Assembly: GCF_000346465.2 (NCBI RefSeq)
Contig: NC_034016.1
Location: forward strand, 18,020,970-18,084,969
Length of the DNA stretch: 64,000 nt
Source of the DNA: Prunus persica
Taxonomy: Eukaryota > Streptophyta > Magnoliopsida > Rosales > Rosaceae
Reading direction: 5' to 3'
How positions within the stretch are numbered: position 1 is the first letter of the stretch; the number at the start of each line of letters is the position of its first letter. Shown piece after piece: positions 36,131 through 47,200 of the stretch. The position numbers and the translations under genes are program-made. The notes beneath the pieces were generated by a model that saw only the letters and a list, made by a program, of their open reading frames with translations, was not told the origin of the DNA and made no database searches.

Positions 36131-36443
36131 TTTTGTGTCCAAGCGCCCAGACCCGCCTAGGCGCCCGCCTAGAGCCCAGGCAACGATTTAATATCCTCTG
36201 TAGTTGATTTCGAGATATGTCAACTTCCAAAGATGGATTCATTTGGTTCAGCATATTTAGGATTTTCCCAAGAGGGAAAATTGTGGAGGAATTGGTTGAG
36301 GTTATTCGGGCATCACTTTGAGTTATGCATAAGCAATTAGTGATATCATATGCTAAACAAAGTGTACATGATGAGAGCATAGGCTGTTTGCTGTTGCTGC
36401 AATATTTTCCTGTTAGGAGCAATTGATTTTCTAATGTTCCGCT

Positions 36444-36600
36444 TCCAGCCTTTTCCCAGCCTCAGCCTGCTGCAGAAATTATTGCATTCAGGATGGGAGA
36501 ACTAAGAAGAGGCCTTTCAAGATATCAGGGTATTGGTTTGGCTGAGGCACTCATCGAAAAAGCTGGAATGATACTTATACAAGTTGAACGATTTTATTAG
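36444..36600 (+). other. Unrecognised exon-like reading frame
   Basis: The frame reads [20 protein letters not shown], then [20 protein letters not shown], then [11 protein letters not shown] and TAG. Composition and codon use look like real coding sequence, in contrast to the AT-rich surroundings. No start or upstream exon was found, so it is probably a relic 3' exon of a lost gene. I do not recognise the family. Confidence 0.35.
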
Positions 36601-36789
36601 GGTGCTTTCAACCATGTGGTGCAGCAGATGGAGAATCATATTGCCTTGTGTAACTTATATGCATGATCTAGCAGATTTCCTACTTTTCTTTTCCTTATTG
36701 TTCTCAGCAGTCTCATAAATTGACATGCTTCCATTCCTCAAAATGTAACCTTATCATTATTCACTATTAAAGGAAAATGTTAATCTATT

Positions 36790-36880
36790 ATGAGCTCTCT
36801 GGGAGAAGGGATTCGAACACATGACTTCGGATGTAGGGATAAATTCTCTTAACTACTTGAGTTATAAAATCATTGATGCT
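36790..36880 (-). repeat. tRNA-derived SINE-like sequence
   Basis: On the minus strand, A-box-like ACTCAAGTAGTTAAGAG is followed by B-box GTTCGAATCCC about 32 bp later. It resembles the element at 375-440 (both contain GTxxTTAAGAG), which suggests the same SINE family. Confidence 0.45.
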
Positions 36881-36899
36881 TTTCTTAGCATTTTGATGC

Positions 36900-38366
36900 C
36901 ACCAAACAAGAGACGCATCATCCCACATCCCAAGACCCAACTCCACCAAAGAACCCGAACAGGCCAAAAGCAACACACACACCATTCAAAACTCCATTCA
37001 GACCTTCCCTTCCCCAACTTCAAAACCCCATAAAACAAAATAAATTATCTCTCTATTTTTTCAAAATTCATTCCTTGTTTTCTGGGCAGTAAAATGGGAC
37101 ACTGCTTATCTGGTGACTTAGATCCAGCTTTGTTAGTGAAGAGGAGAACAACTATTATGAGGCATAGACAAGTAAACACTTAAGCAAATCAACACTTTTG
37201 AAAATGATGGGAGAGCTGGAACCTATTTTCACTGCACAAGTAGCATTTAATCTGCGCCGCTTGCCATCGCTTTTCTCGGCAATCATAGTGGAAGAAGTAT
37301 ATGTGGTCGTGGTGGCGATTGTTGTGGTGCTAATTGTGTTCTCGGTTTGATCTGATTTGGTGAGCTGACGGTCCAGCACGCTCATTATTGGGGTTCCTCG
37401 TTGTGCATGACAAAGTATCTAACATGGACTCGTACCCTTTATTCACCATCATTTCTTTCACCAAATTCAAGCACTTGAACAAACTCTCCTGTAATGGAAG
37501 AGCAATAATAGGAACGTGTAATTTATATATGTCAAGTGGAAAAGAAAAAGGTTGTGCTTACTTTACCTACATATTGGCAAGATGATATTAAAGCTTTAAA
37601 CGATGGAAACTGCAGTTGGATCAGCTTTTGAGAGCTTGTGTAAATGATGGGCTGTCATTTAAGTCCTGAAAAGAGAGAAATAAAGGCAGAACTACTCCTA
37701 TCGAAAAGCAGGGAAAAAAATTATTTAAAAAAGAAAAGAAAAAGGATCCCGCATATATATACACAAGTTTGTTTGAGACAACTCCCTAATATTGAGACAC
37801 ACAAGTTTGTTTCAACTTGCATCAAAGTTGATTGATGGCGCTGCAGTATCAGAAGAAGGGACGCAACTTGTAGAAAAGTCATTCGAAGGACTTATTGATC
37901 AAATTAAAAATATGAATTTGAGTTTGGTTGGTGAACCATCTGGTGTGAACAATTGCTACATAGACAATTCAGATTAGAACATTTGTGCTCTTTTTTTTTG
38001 GCAATGTATTCCACTTTCATGTGGAAAAATATATTTTACTAAAATCAAATAAGAACATTCAAGAACAGTACAAAACTCTCAATGAAGAAGTGTTACATAA
38101 TTTACATTCAAGAACAATACAAAACTCTAGAATCTTCACCTATAAATGTAGTATTCTTATGTACAAACAATAACAAACGAACTCCAAAACTACAGAAATG
38201 TAATACAACGAATGCAAAATAAGGAATGACAGGTGAACCAACAAAGCCTTTCTCCATGCTTCTTGTTTATCAATTGATGGCAAAGGTGTACATAACAGCA
38301 AAACTGAACACATTTGCACTTAGCATGAGCTTCGGCAGCTCAACTTTTGCTAAGCCCAGACAACAA
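36900..38366. other. Gene-poor stretch with weak ORFs
   Basis: Two frames are slightly better than noise. 37155-37385 (-) is Thr/Ser-rich (STTTIATTTTYTSSTMIAEK) with no domain. 37801-37977 (+) reads LFQLASKLIDGAAVSEEGTQ, then a KSFEGLIDQIKNMNL stretch, which could be the end of a FAR1-related (FRS) protein, though this match is weak. Neither has a supported gene model. Confidence 0.35.
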
Positions 38367-38738
38367 CTAAACATAAATCAATCTAGACCTTAAAAGGCCA
38401 TCCCTGTCTTCTTGGAGAACACCGGCAATACCACCAGGAGGCAAAACAAAGCAGTGAATACCCATTTCCATCTCATGCCCCATCTTGGCCAGAGAGTCAG
38501 CAGCAAAGTTAACCTCCCTGAAAACATGAAAGATGCTGCAGTCCCAGGAACTCTTCCAACAGACTCTGCACATGTTTAGCAAAGTAACAAGGGGGTGATT
38601 CGGCTCCAACTCAGCATTCAAAAGGTGCAAGACAATAGTAGAATCACTTTCAACAATAAGCTTTGTCACTTGCAAACTTTGAGCTAGTTTTAGACCATGA
38701 TACAAGCCCACAGTTATCAATTGCATACATATGAACAC
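38367..38738 (-). pseudogene. RNase H-like domain relic (RVT_3 type)
   Basis: About 123 codons encode the C-terminal two thirds of a plant RNase H-like domain: LKLAQSLQVTKLIVESDSTI with the VESDS aspartate, VCWKSSWDCSIFHVFREVNF and AADSLAKMGH. The N-terminal strand with the first catalytic Asp is missing; the open frame begins at a GTG and a TAA lies six codons upstream. Such domains come from LINE-type elements or small domesticated genes. A GC-richer stretch at 39137-39260 could be an old leader exon. I judge it non-functional. Confidence 0.7.
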
Positions 38739-39332
38739 ACCACAACCAATTACAAGCTTTGCTATGGTTGGGAGAAAATAAAAACCTGGTAACGGAGACG
38801 GAACACAAGTCTATCAGAAACTACAGGACGATTCACTAGAGTGAAAACTTGATGTGGACATTTTCTGAGCCAGAGAATTGAAAGTAACCAATCATATGAT
38901 AAGATGCGTACAAGGGTTTATTCTTTTCCCAATTCATTCGCAATTTCTAGAAATCAAAGGGTTTATTCTTTTCCCAACTAGAGACTGATATTTGTTCAGA
39001 TGCGTACAAGGACAAGTTACATAGTTCCAAAATAAAAAATGACACAAACTCAATTGAAATTCCCATATATGGGTTCATGATTTCAAATCCAAAAATTGAG
39101 TGAAAAACTGAATAAGAACAAGAAATTGACCTTGTTGAAGTGCGAGGGAATAAGTCGCTCTGGATTTTCGCTGGCTACGCCGGAGTCGGAGTTGTTGTTG
39201 CTGCAACAATGGGAGGAAGTAGAACGTGGGGGCAGCGAGAGGAAGAAGAACAGATTTTGGGTTTTTAGTTTTTAGTTTTTTTGTTAAGTGAAATTTAAAA
39301 GGTAAAAGAAAAAAGATATTTTAAAGCAAATT

Positions 39333-39397
39333 TTTCTTAACCCTTGGATTAAATCTAAGGGTGGGTGATCAGATGGGGTCCAAGAGAACGGGACTGT
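39333..39397. mobile_element. Truncated MITE, family 2
   Basis: About 65 bp ending GGTCCAAGAGAACGGGACTG, matching the right end of the elements at 15371-15554 and 39861-40043. The left part is lost. It is followed by a TA run at 39398-39415. Confidence 0.6.
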
Positions 39398-39417
39398 ATA
39401 TATATATATATATACAT

Positions 39418-39813
39418 AGAGCTTCCATTGAGGGATCCCTCAAATAAGTTTATTTGAGGGACACCCCTTGTAGGGCTCACTCCAGATTGTATTTCACTAA
39501 TCCAAACCGTCTATTTTGTAGATACTCATTCAAAGATCATCTCTACAAAAAATCACTTGAATCCGATATCATTTGATCATTCAATTGAGTTCTTGAAATT
39601 TTAGTACTTTCTTGAAGCACCGTGTTCATTGATTTTGTAGGACACAATTAGATATCGAAACGGTTTCCGATTTGTCTAATTTTTTGTAAGGATGATCTAT
39701 GAATGAAGATCTAAAAAATAGATTGTTTGGATCGTTGAAAAAAAAATTATAGGGTACCCTAAAGGCGTCCCTCAAATAAAATTATTTGAGGGATCCCTCA
39801 ATAGAAGGGGACT
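39418..39813. mobile_element. MITE with TTGAGGGATCCCTCAAAT terminal repeats (family 3)
   Basis: The left end has ATTGAGGGATCCCTCAAATA followed by a second inverted ATTTGAGGGAC. The right end has the mirror image (GTCCCTCAAATAAAATTATT, then TTGAGGGATCCCTCAATAG). TIRs are about 45 bp, the element is about 396 bp, and both sides are TA-rich. It has no coding capacity. Confidence 0.8.
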
Positions 39814-39860
39814 GTATATATATATATTTACAAAGTTTAGCCCGAGGCTATACTATTTAA

Positions 39861-40043
39861 CAGTCCCGATCTCTTGGACCACAGGAGTCCAAGAGATTGT
39901 GGTCACCTACCGTTGGATATTAATCCAATGGTTCAAAAAAGTTTTTTAAAAGGAGTGCAAGAATGAGTGAACCGTTGAATTTACATCTAACGGTGAGTGA
40001 CCACAAATCTCTTGAACCCCTGTAGTCCAAGAAATCAGGACTG
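39861..40043. mobile_element. 183-bp Mutator-like MITE, family 2, complete copy
   Basis: Same ends as 15371-15554. It is flanked by a perfect 10-bp target duplication TACTATTTAA (39851-39860 and 40044-40053). Each end is itself a hairpin (ATCTCTTGGAC, 7-bp loop, GTCCAAGAGAT); in this copy the right hairpin has a mismatch. Confidence 0.93.
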
Positions 40044-40053
40044 TACTATTTAA

Positions 40054-41430
40054 ATATATTATAATTAAAAGTTTTATTTTTAAAATAAAAAATTAAGAAA
40101 AAAAACCCCAATATTAAAAAAAGGGTGCCCTAGTAATTTTGAAATTTTGTGGCCACTTCCATTAGTTCATACTTTATAGTTATTAATCTGCTAGTTCAAC
40201 ATATCTGAAGTAAATATTGGAAAGAGAGTAATTTTATAGTAGATCAATCTAAGAGTTCAATTTTGTCTTCTTCTTTTTTCGTGGGAATGTTAGCCTTTGG
40301 AATGTTAGCCTTTGATCTACCTCGTTCACTCGAGTGCTACTAAATTATGTTACTGCACACATTATTTATCATAGAGAATTGCATGCTGTGTTAGAGTGGT
40401 CTTGGTAATTGCTTCACTTTTCAAACACTTTACATGAAGAATTCTACCACCTACTACTATACCCATAAAGCTTTGTTTGAAATTGTTGTTCTGGTTGGCA
40501 AAGAGATTGCAAAATTGCCATCTTGCATTTTTCTTACAAGAAGTAAAAAATACTTAGCCTCTCAAATTCTTTCATAGTTAGTAAAATACGAAACTTGAAA
40601 GATACGAACAAAATAAGTACGTGTTTTATTTGACAAAATTTTGGCAAGTTACAATTGAAAAGTTCGGCCATTATATAATATTTAAATATAATATATTTAA
40701 ATATTTTAATAATATATGAAAATTATATGTATAATACATGAAGTGTATTATTGAAAATTTTGTAAAAAATACATGTATTAAACATGAAAATTATGGTAGT
40801 TCAATTTTTTCTCCCTTCCTTTTCTCTCTTCCTCCGATGTGGGATTTCTCACTTCTTTCATTTTTCAATTCTTTCTTGTACCACCCATTTTTCTCTCTTG
40901 CCACTTGAGCTACACTACTTTCTCCCCCCTCTGGCACCTCCATTTTGAATTAAGACTAAATAATTACTCATTCATTCATTCAAGGTTTAATAAGTACGAT
41001 CAAATTCCTTAACAGGGCTAGTTTCCTCCATCTTTGTGGAAGGGCGAACGCGTCGTACTGGTAAAAGAATCTAGCCTACTAACTGAGGTAATTGTAAATC
41101 TCTTCTAATTACTTTTACAAAGACTTTTTGAGAGAAAGTAATTTTACAAAGATTAAGTGTGATGATTGATGAATCCCTTTTATGAAACCTAAATAAACTT
41201 TAGTTCCATGCAATCTCTAGTAATGGTTGTGATGGTGAAAACAGTCCATTTTCTTTTTTGTTCTTCCTATATTTGGTACCATACCACCGCCTCTTTTCAT
41301 ATATTGCTTGCATCACATCACCTTCTGATACAGAAGGATTCTGATTATTGGCACTGAGTGTTGTATTTCGAAGGAGAGTTTCCAATATACAGCCATCTTT
41401 GCATGCAAGACGCTTTACCAGTAAAAAAAC
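40054..41430. other. AT-rich intergenic stretch
   Basis: No gene was recognised. 40670-40800 is a run of ATATTTAAATAT-like repeats. A 109-codon minus-strand frame (41200-41529) overlaps the duplicated AVT3 3' UTR and has no domain, so it is not called. Confidence 0.5.
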
Positions 41431-41711
41431 ATACACAACACAAATCAGAACAATAATGAGAAGGTTCATTATGAATATATCAGCATCATTTTTAAGCCAA
41501 ACACTCAAAAATATTATGGGCCAATGCAAGCTTCATTTCAACAACAGGTAACATTCTACTAACATCATACCTTTACAATCTTTGAATGAGGATGCCATTT
41601 ATGATCAAAATAAGATAACAATCTGTGGGCAAAGGGAACATCTTTTGGTAGTGCAGAGAAAAATCATTCAAGCTAGCTGAGGAATAGACGTCAACTCTCA
41701 ACTCGCATATC

Positions 41712-42995
41712 CTATACTTTGATGGAGAAAATCTCTTGTAGAGCAGACCAAGTTCCTGAAAGCGCAAGAACAAGTCCTAACACCAAAATGCTTACATCTG
41801 AAGACCATTGTCTCCACCCCATCTCTCCCTTGAAAACCATCAGGTGAAACAAGGTAGGCAAAACAAACCCCAATGCACAGCATACACCACTCCCCACCAA
41901 AGACATGAAATCAGCAAAATTGGGGACCAACAAAGCCACCAAACTCACAGCCAAAACCAGCACCCACCTCAACCATAAGCAATACCTCCCGCTCCAAAAC
42001 CGCCTCTCCATGATCTCATAAACCGGGTGCATCATTATAGGCAATGTGAAGAATAGATTCACCACAAGACCAAGCTTCACCAGAGTGCTGATCACGCCTG
42101 CACCATAATTAGCTGTGATCATGTCCTTAGTTTCTTCCCCAAAAGCAAAGTAACCCAAAGCTCCAAAGCTTCCATACATCAAAGAAATGAAAGTCATGGT
42201 CCAGCCCAGGATCCACCCAAACTTGTCCTTGTCTTTGGTCTCTGTCTCTAAAGGCAAAACCATCCCAACCCCTTCAAACGAGTACACAGCCACACCCAGG
42301 CCATAAAAGAACAGAGAAAGGTCCCCAAAGGCCTTCACTTCAGGCCTTTTTGCCGCCATAACCATCACATCCTCCACCATCACCACGCCCATTGCTCCAA
42401 GATCAATCACATCAGCAAAAATACTCAAAGGGGCTAAATGGGTCAACGTTGCAATTGAATTCAACCCCAACTGGAACGGAAAACACCCCCAAATGTAAAA
42501 GCTTTTTGGTGCCAAACCCAAAATCTTGGGTGTCAAATCGGTTGCTGTGGGTGCATTTAGCAAATGGGCCATTGTATTACCAATAAAAATGAGATAGCCG
42601 ACGCAAAACCCAGCCTGAGCAAGAATGATAAGAACATCGACCACCAACCTCCCTACAGTGCCACAAACGGCGAAACCCAAGTCCCCAAAAGATGGGATCT
42701 TCGTGCATCCATTGGAAGACTCAAGCTTTCTTCGGGTGTAGACCAACAGCATCATACAATGGTGGGTAAGAAACGCCACGAGCAAAAGGGTGAGGAGGCT
42801 CATGAGCCACCCAGTGCGCTTGAAAGAATAAGGCAAGCCCAGAACGCCTGCACCCACAATAGCGATGAAGACATTGGCAAAGGTCTTGCCTTGGGACGAC
42901 AATGGCTCCGGGTCTCCGATCAGCGGTGTGTTTTCTGATGGGGCTGGTGGTCTGAGGCGCTGAGACGACGAGCTTGCTTCTTTGTCAAAACCCAT
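41712..42995 (-). CDS. AVT3: AVT3-type vacuolar amino acid transporter
   Basis: A single exon of 427 codons. The start is the ATG giving MGFDKEASSSSQ, the usual N-terminus of this group; an in-frame ATG 17 codons upstream is unlikely. The protein has a polar N-tail (to about residue 35), then about 11 membrane segments beginning FANVFIAIVGAGVLGLPYSF, the signature first helix of the AAAP family (PF01490). FYGLGVAVYSFEGVGMVLPL and FFTLPIMMHPVYEIMERRF are further conserved helices. AVT3 members export neutral amino acids from the vacuole. The lack of introns matches AVT3 genes. The gene is head-to-head with GnTI, 1.3 kb apart. Its 3' UTR is duplicated at 35301-35595. Confidence 0.93.
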   Translation of the reverse strand: MGFDKEASSSSQRLRPPAPSENTPLIGDPEPLSSQGKTFANVFIAIVGAGVLGLPYSFKRTGWLMSLLTLLLVAFLTHHCMMLLVYTRRKLESSNGCTKIPSFGDLGFAVCGTVGRLVVDVLIILAQAGFCVGYLIFIGNTMAHLLNAPTATDLTPKILGLAPKSFYIWGCFPFQLGLNSIATLTHLAPLSIFADVIDLGAMGVVMVEDVMVMAAKRPEVKAFGDLSLFFYGLGVAVYSFEGVGMVLPLETETKDKDKFGWILGWTMTFISLMYGSFGALGYFAFGEETKDMITANYGAGVISTLVKLGLVVNLFFTLPIMMHPVYEIMERRFWSGRYCLWLRWVLVLAVSLVALLVPNFADFMSLVGSGVCCALGFVLPTLFHLMVFKGEMGWRQWSSDVSILVLGLVLALSGTWSALQEIFSIKV

Positions 42996-44295
42996 CTTGA
43001 TCCTTTGTTTTGATTTTGACCCCAGACTAACAAAGATCAAGAACAAAAGCTTCCAGATGGGTTTTGGTTTGATTGGCGATTTTGATGAGAAATGGCGAGA
43101 TGGATGAGTACTTTTTCTTGAAGAGATTTATATGTTTGGTATTTGCCAAAAAGTTGGGAAGATCGGAGGAGTTTAGACTGTTTGTTTAATTTGTAATTGT
43201 TTAAAATTTCACCTGAAAACTATATTGGATAATTTGGCTTATGATAGAAATAGAAGGAAATTAATTTTGTTTTATCTTGATTCCGCAAGAAAATGAAAAC
43301 ATACCCGTAATAACTTTGCCAATTATATTAGCAAACAAAACTAATGATTATGAAAAGTTAGATAAGGGTCATGATTCAATGTTCACGGTTCAATTGTGAT
43401 TTGTAATTTGCTTTTTTTTTTTTTTTTGTCACGGTTGAGAAAAAGAAGGGGTATTCTCGCTCATTATGTGTGACATGGAGGATCAAATCGCATACTTCTA
43501 ACCTACATATCAACAATTTTATCATTAAATTAAGACCCTATCAATAATTGCGAGGAGTTATAATTTACTACGTATCTATTATAGTTTAATATTTTTCGAG
43601 TGCTTCTTTCAATACTAGGTATCTATTTTCTGCATCATCAAAGACAATGATCAAGTTATTTGAACTTTATTTTAATATTTTGAAGAAAATTATCACTAAA
43701 TTAAGATGTCGTTGATGCATAAAAGCTTAAAAAGACGCGTAGGTTTCAATCATACATATTTTGGTGGATAAAACATAAACAGGTAATCAAGATTCAAGAT
43801 TATAGCCCATTATCAAAACACAATAAAAATTGAAGATTATATCCCATGATTTTTATATTATGAGATGATAAGATAAGGTTGACAAATTGGGAACATATAT
43901 TTTTTGGTAAACAAATTGGAAATATCTTTCCCTTTATTGGATTTGTTGTAATCCAATACAAACTCATTGTGGGGTTACTACCAAAAAGCCCAAGCTCCTT
44001 TCTTTTCTTTCTTTCTTTCATGCCAGAAAGCCCATTTCTTCTTCTAGTCCAAAAAAAGGAAAAAGCAAAAAAATTGGACAGCGTCAGCGAGCAAGAACAG
44101 CCGGCGCAGGTTAGCAAGCCATGGAACTTGACTAACAGTTATTGCCCAGTAAAGTAAACGCGATCAAAATTCACCAAACACACAAATGAAGAACATTCTT
44201 TTGGGATCCTTGTAATTTCATCTGATTCATTTTCATGTATAATTTGTGAGATCGGAAGCTGCCGAAAATTTGTTGGCACCAAAAAGGAAACAAAA

Positions 44296-47200
44296 ATGAA
44301 GAAAATTCTCTGCGATTTTCGGTTCCTCCTATTTCTCGCTGCTGCGGCGTTCATCTATATCCAGGTTCCCCCAAAACCCTAATTCTCTCGCTGCTGTTTG
44401 TTTCAAATTCATCAATCTTGTTGTTCATATTGAGGTGCATGTACAGTTGTTGTAGTAGCTGAAATGACAACCAGTTTTCTTCTTGTTGTGTTTTTTGTAA
44501 TTTTTTTTTCGCTTATAGATGCGGCTTTTCGCGACGCAATCACAGTATGCTGATCGTCTTGCCGATGCGGTATGTCTAAATTATGAGTCTGTTGTTGTAT
44601 CAGAGTTGTTCATGAAAAACTGGTCTACAATATGAACTCTTCTCTTCTTTATTTGATGATAAATGGGAAATGGGCTGTAGATATCAGTTTATTTTAGCTC
44701 ATGTAGCTTTTTCTTAGCTGGTTCATTGTCTTACTTGGTAGGATTATTATCTCTTGCTGGTTCATTGTCGACTTAAACAAATTGAGCAAAAGAAGAAAGT
44801 TTGACACAGCTTCAATCTAAATGTTTAAAAGATTCTGTTTATTTTCCTTTCGTCGTGAACCAAATGGCTTATTTGCTGCATTGGAAGCTTCTTGTGGGTT
44901 GAAAGTTCATTACTTTATTTTGAATCACACATTTACTGTTCTTTTACAGATAGAGTCGGAGGACCAATGTACATCTCAATTGAGAACACTAATTGATCAA
45001 ATAAGCTTGCAACAAGGACAAATTGTTTCCCTAGAAGGTCTGATATATTTCGAGCACTCGAGTCTTTCATATGTTTTTCTATATATTATAGGGCTCACAA
45101 CTATTCTGTCTTTACTCATGTACTAATGAGTAAGCTTTAAATTTATCAATCATGTTGGCCATTTTTTGGCAATTTCTTCCAGTTGTACTGTCTGCATCAT
45201 GCTGTGAGAATTTGTTTTTATCAGTGAATTACTGTCTTATATCTTATAGTAACAACATGGTTTGTGGAGGTCTTTATCCCTTTTTTGGCTTCTTTGCCAA
45301 AACATACTAGGGATATCCCTTCTACTGCAATTTATCTGGATTGAGTCTGATTATTGCATTGATTGTATAGGCCTTTTGTTACTCTTTGGTAGCCGGTTAG
45401 TTTTGATGGACTTCTTGTCCATCTTTTCTGTATCCTTATTTTTATAAAATTTTGATTTCCTTTTTAAAAAATTATGACACTAGACTGCTGCAATTGTAGA
45501 AGAAAAGCAACGGCTAGAGCAAGAGTGTGGACAACTGAAGGTTCTTGTTCAAGAACTTGAAAGTATGTGCTTATCAGAAAAAATCTTTTTCTTAAAATGA
45601 TATTTAAAAGCACCTGCCAGTTACTTATTTTCTATTCTTGGAAGATGTCTTGTGCACTTTAATGTTTTTATTTTCCGAAGCACTTTTTTTCTTTTCAGCC
45701 ATTCCAAAGAACTTAGGATAACTCCTCTGTTGTTGTTGTTTTTTTTTAAAAAAAAAAAAAATTTTATTTTCAGGGAAAGGCCTAGGTAGGCTGATTGACA
45801 AAGAACAGGTGCAGATGAACGTGTTACTTTTGGCTTTCCTTCTTCCTAGAAATCATGACTTGTCATTATTTTTAACCATTATTTCTAATGAACTTGTTAG
45901 GTGCCAGTGGCAGCAGTTGTAATTATGGCATGCAATCGTGCTGATTATCTGGAAAGAACTGTTAAGTCAGTTTTAAAGTAAGTTTCATGTTCTTGTCAAA
46001 TAAAAAGTAAGTTTTGTGTTTAGACCATATTGCACAGTGCAGTTTTTTTTCATTTGTACACAGTTGAGCTGACCCACTAGCCTAATTCTTCAATTATATA
46101 GATATCAGAGTTCTGTTGCTTCAAAGTTTCCTCTATTTGTCTCCCAGGTATCTATGTGCTTAATCTTTCATAAAATACTATGAGTGTCATTGACACTCGT
46201 CATTCTTTAGCAGTGATCTAGGAGAGAATCAATAGATAAACATGGTAACTTCATTTTTCTCAGGATGGATCGCATCCAGCTGTCAAAGAGAAGGCTTTGA
46301 GCTACGATCAGCTTACCTATATGCAGGTAAGTTGTACATTTTTAATCAAATTGTATATTCTTGGGAATATCTTAGACGTTTGCAACACCCCAGGACAGCC
46401 ATAAGTCCTGACTTCAATTCATTGCAGCATTTGGATTATGAACCAGTTCATACTGAAAGACCTGGGGAGTTGATTGCGTACTACAAAATTGCACGTAAGG
46501 AATCTGTGAGTCTTCTGTTAAGCATCTATTAGCTTCAGTACTAAATCCCTGGTTTTTCCATAGGTCATTACAAATGGGCATTGGATGGATTGTTCTACAA
46601 GCATAACTTCAGCCGAGTAATCATACTCGAAGGTGAAAACAGTGTTCCTTGGATTATCCTGTCAGTTTTCCTTTCTTTCCGCTTTATTACAAAGCTCTAA
46701 GTATGCTTTGCTGATACAATCCATCATATTTGAACACAGATGATATGGAAATTGCTCCTGATTTTTTCGATTACTTTGAGTCGACAGCTGCTCTCCTTGA
46801 CAAGGATAAGTATGTCCTCTAGATGAACCTGAGGTCTTGTACCTTGAATACTACGTTGTTAGATAATTGTTCCAGGCGCCAGGAATTCTTGTTTTGCTCA
46901 CTTGATATTTAAACTGTGGTAGGTCTATCATGGCTGTTTCCTCGTGGAATGACAACGGGCAAAAGCAGTTTGTGCATGATCCTAGTGAGTTGTCATCAAT
47001 TTTTTTAGTTTATCTTCCTCATATTGAAATCAAGCTTAGTGCAACTTTTATTTCTCAAGAACCAATTGAGATCTCTGTCCCACCCTTTGTGGGTGTGCTC
47101 TGTGATTGCATGAAGCAAATATGCTTGTTTTTGTGGGAGGAGTGATGCTTATTTGGGTAAATATATTGTTTGTTCATGTTCCTGGATCATGTAGGTTTGT

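Noticed and set aside
41200..41529. 109-codon minus-strand frame with a hydrophobic start
   Set aside because: It lies in the AVT3 3' flank and overlaps the duplicated UTR block; the copy at 35301 does not preserve the frame.
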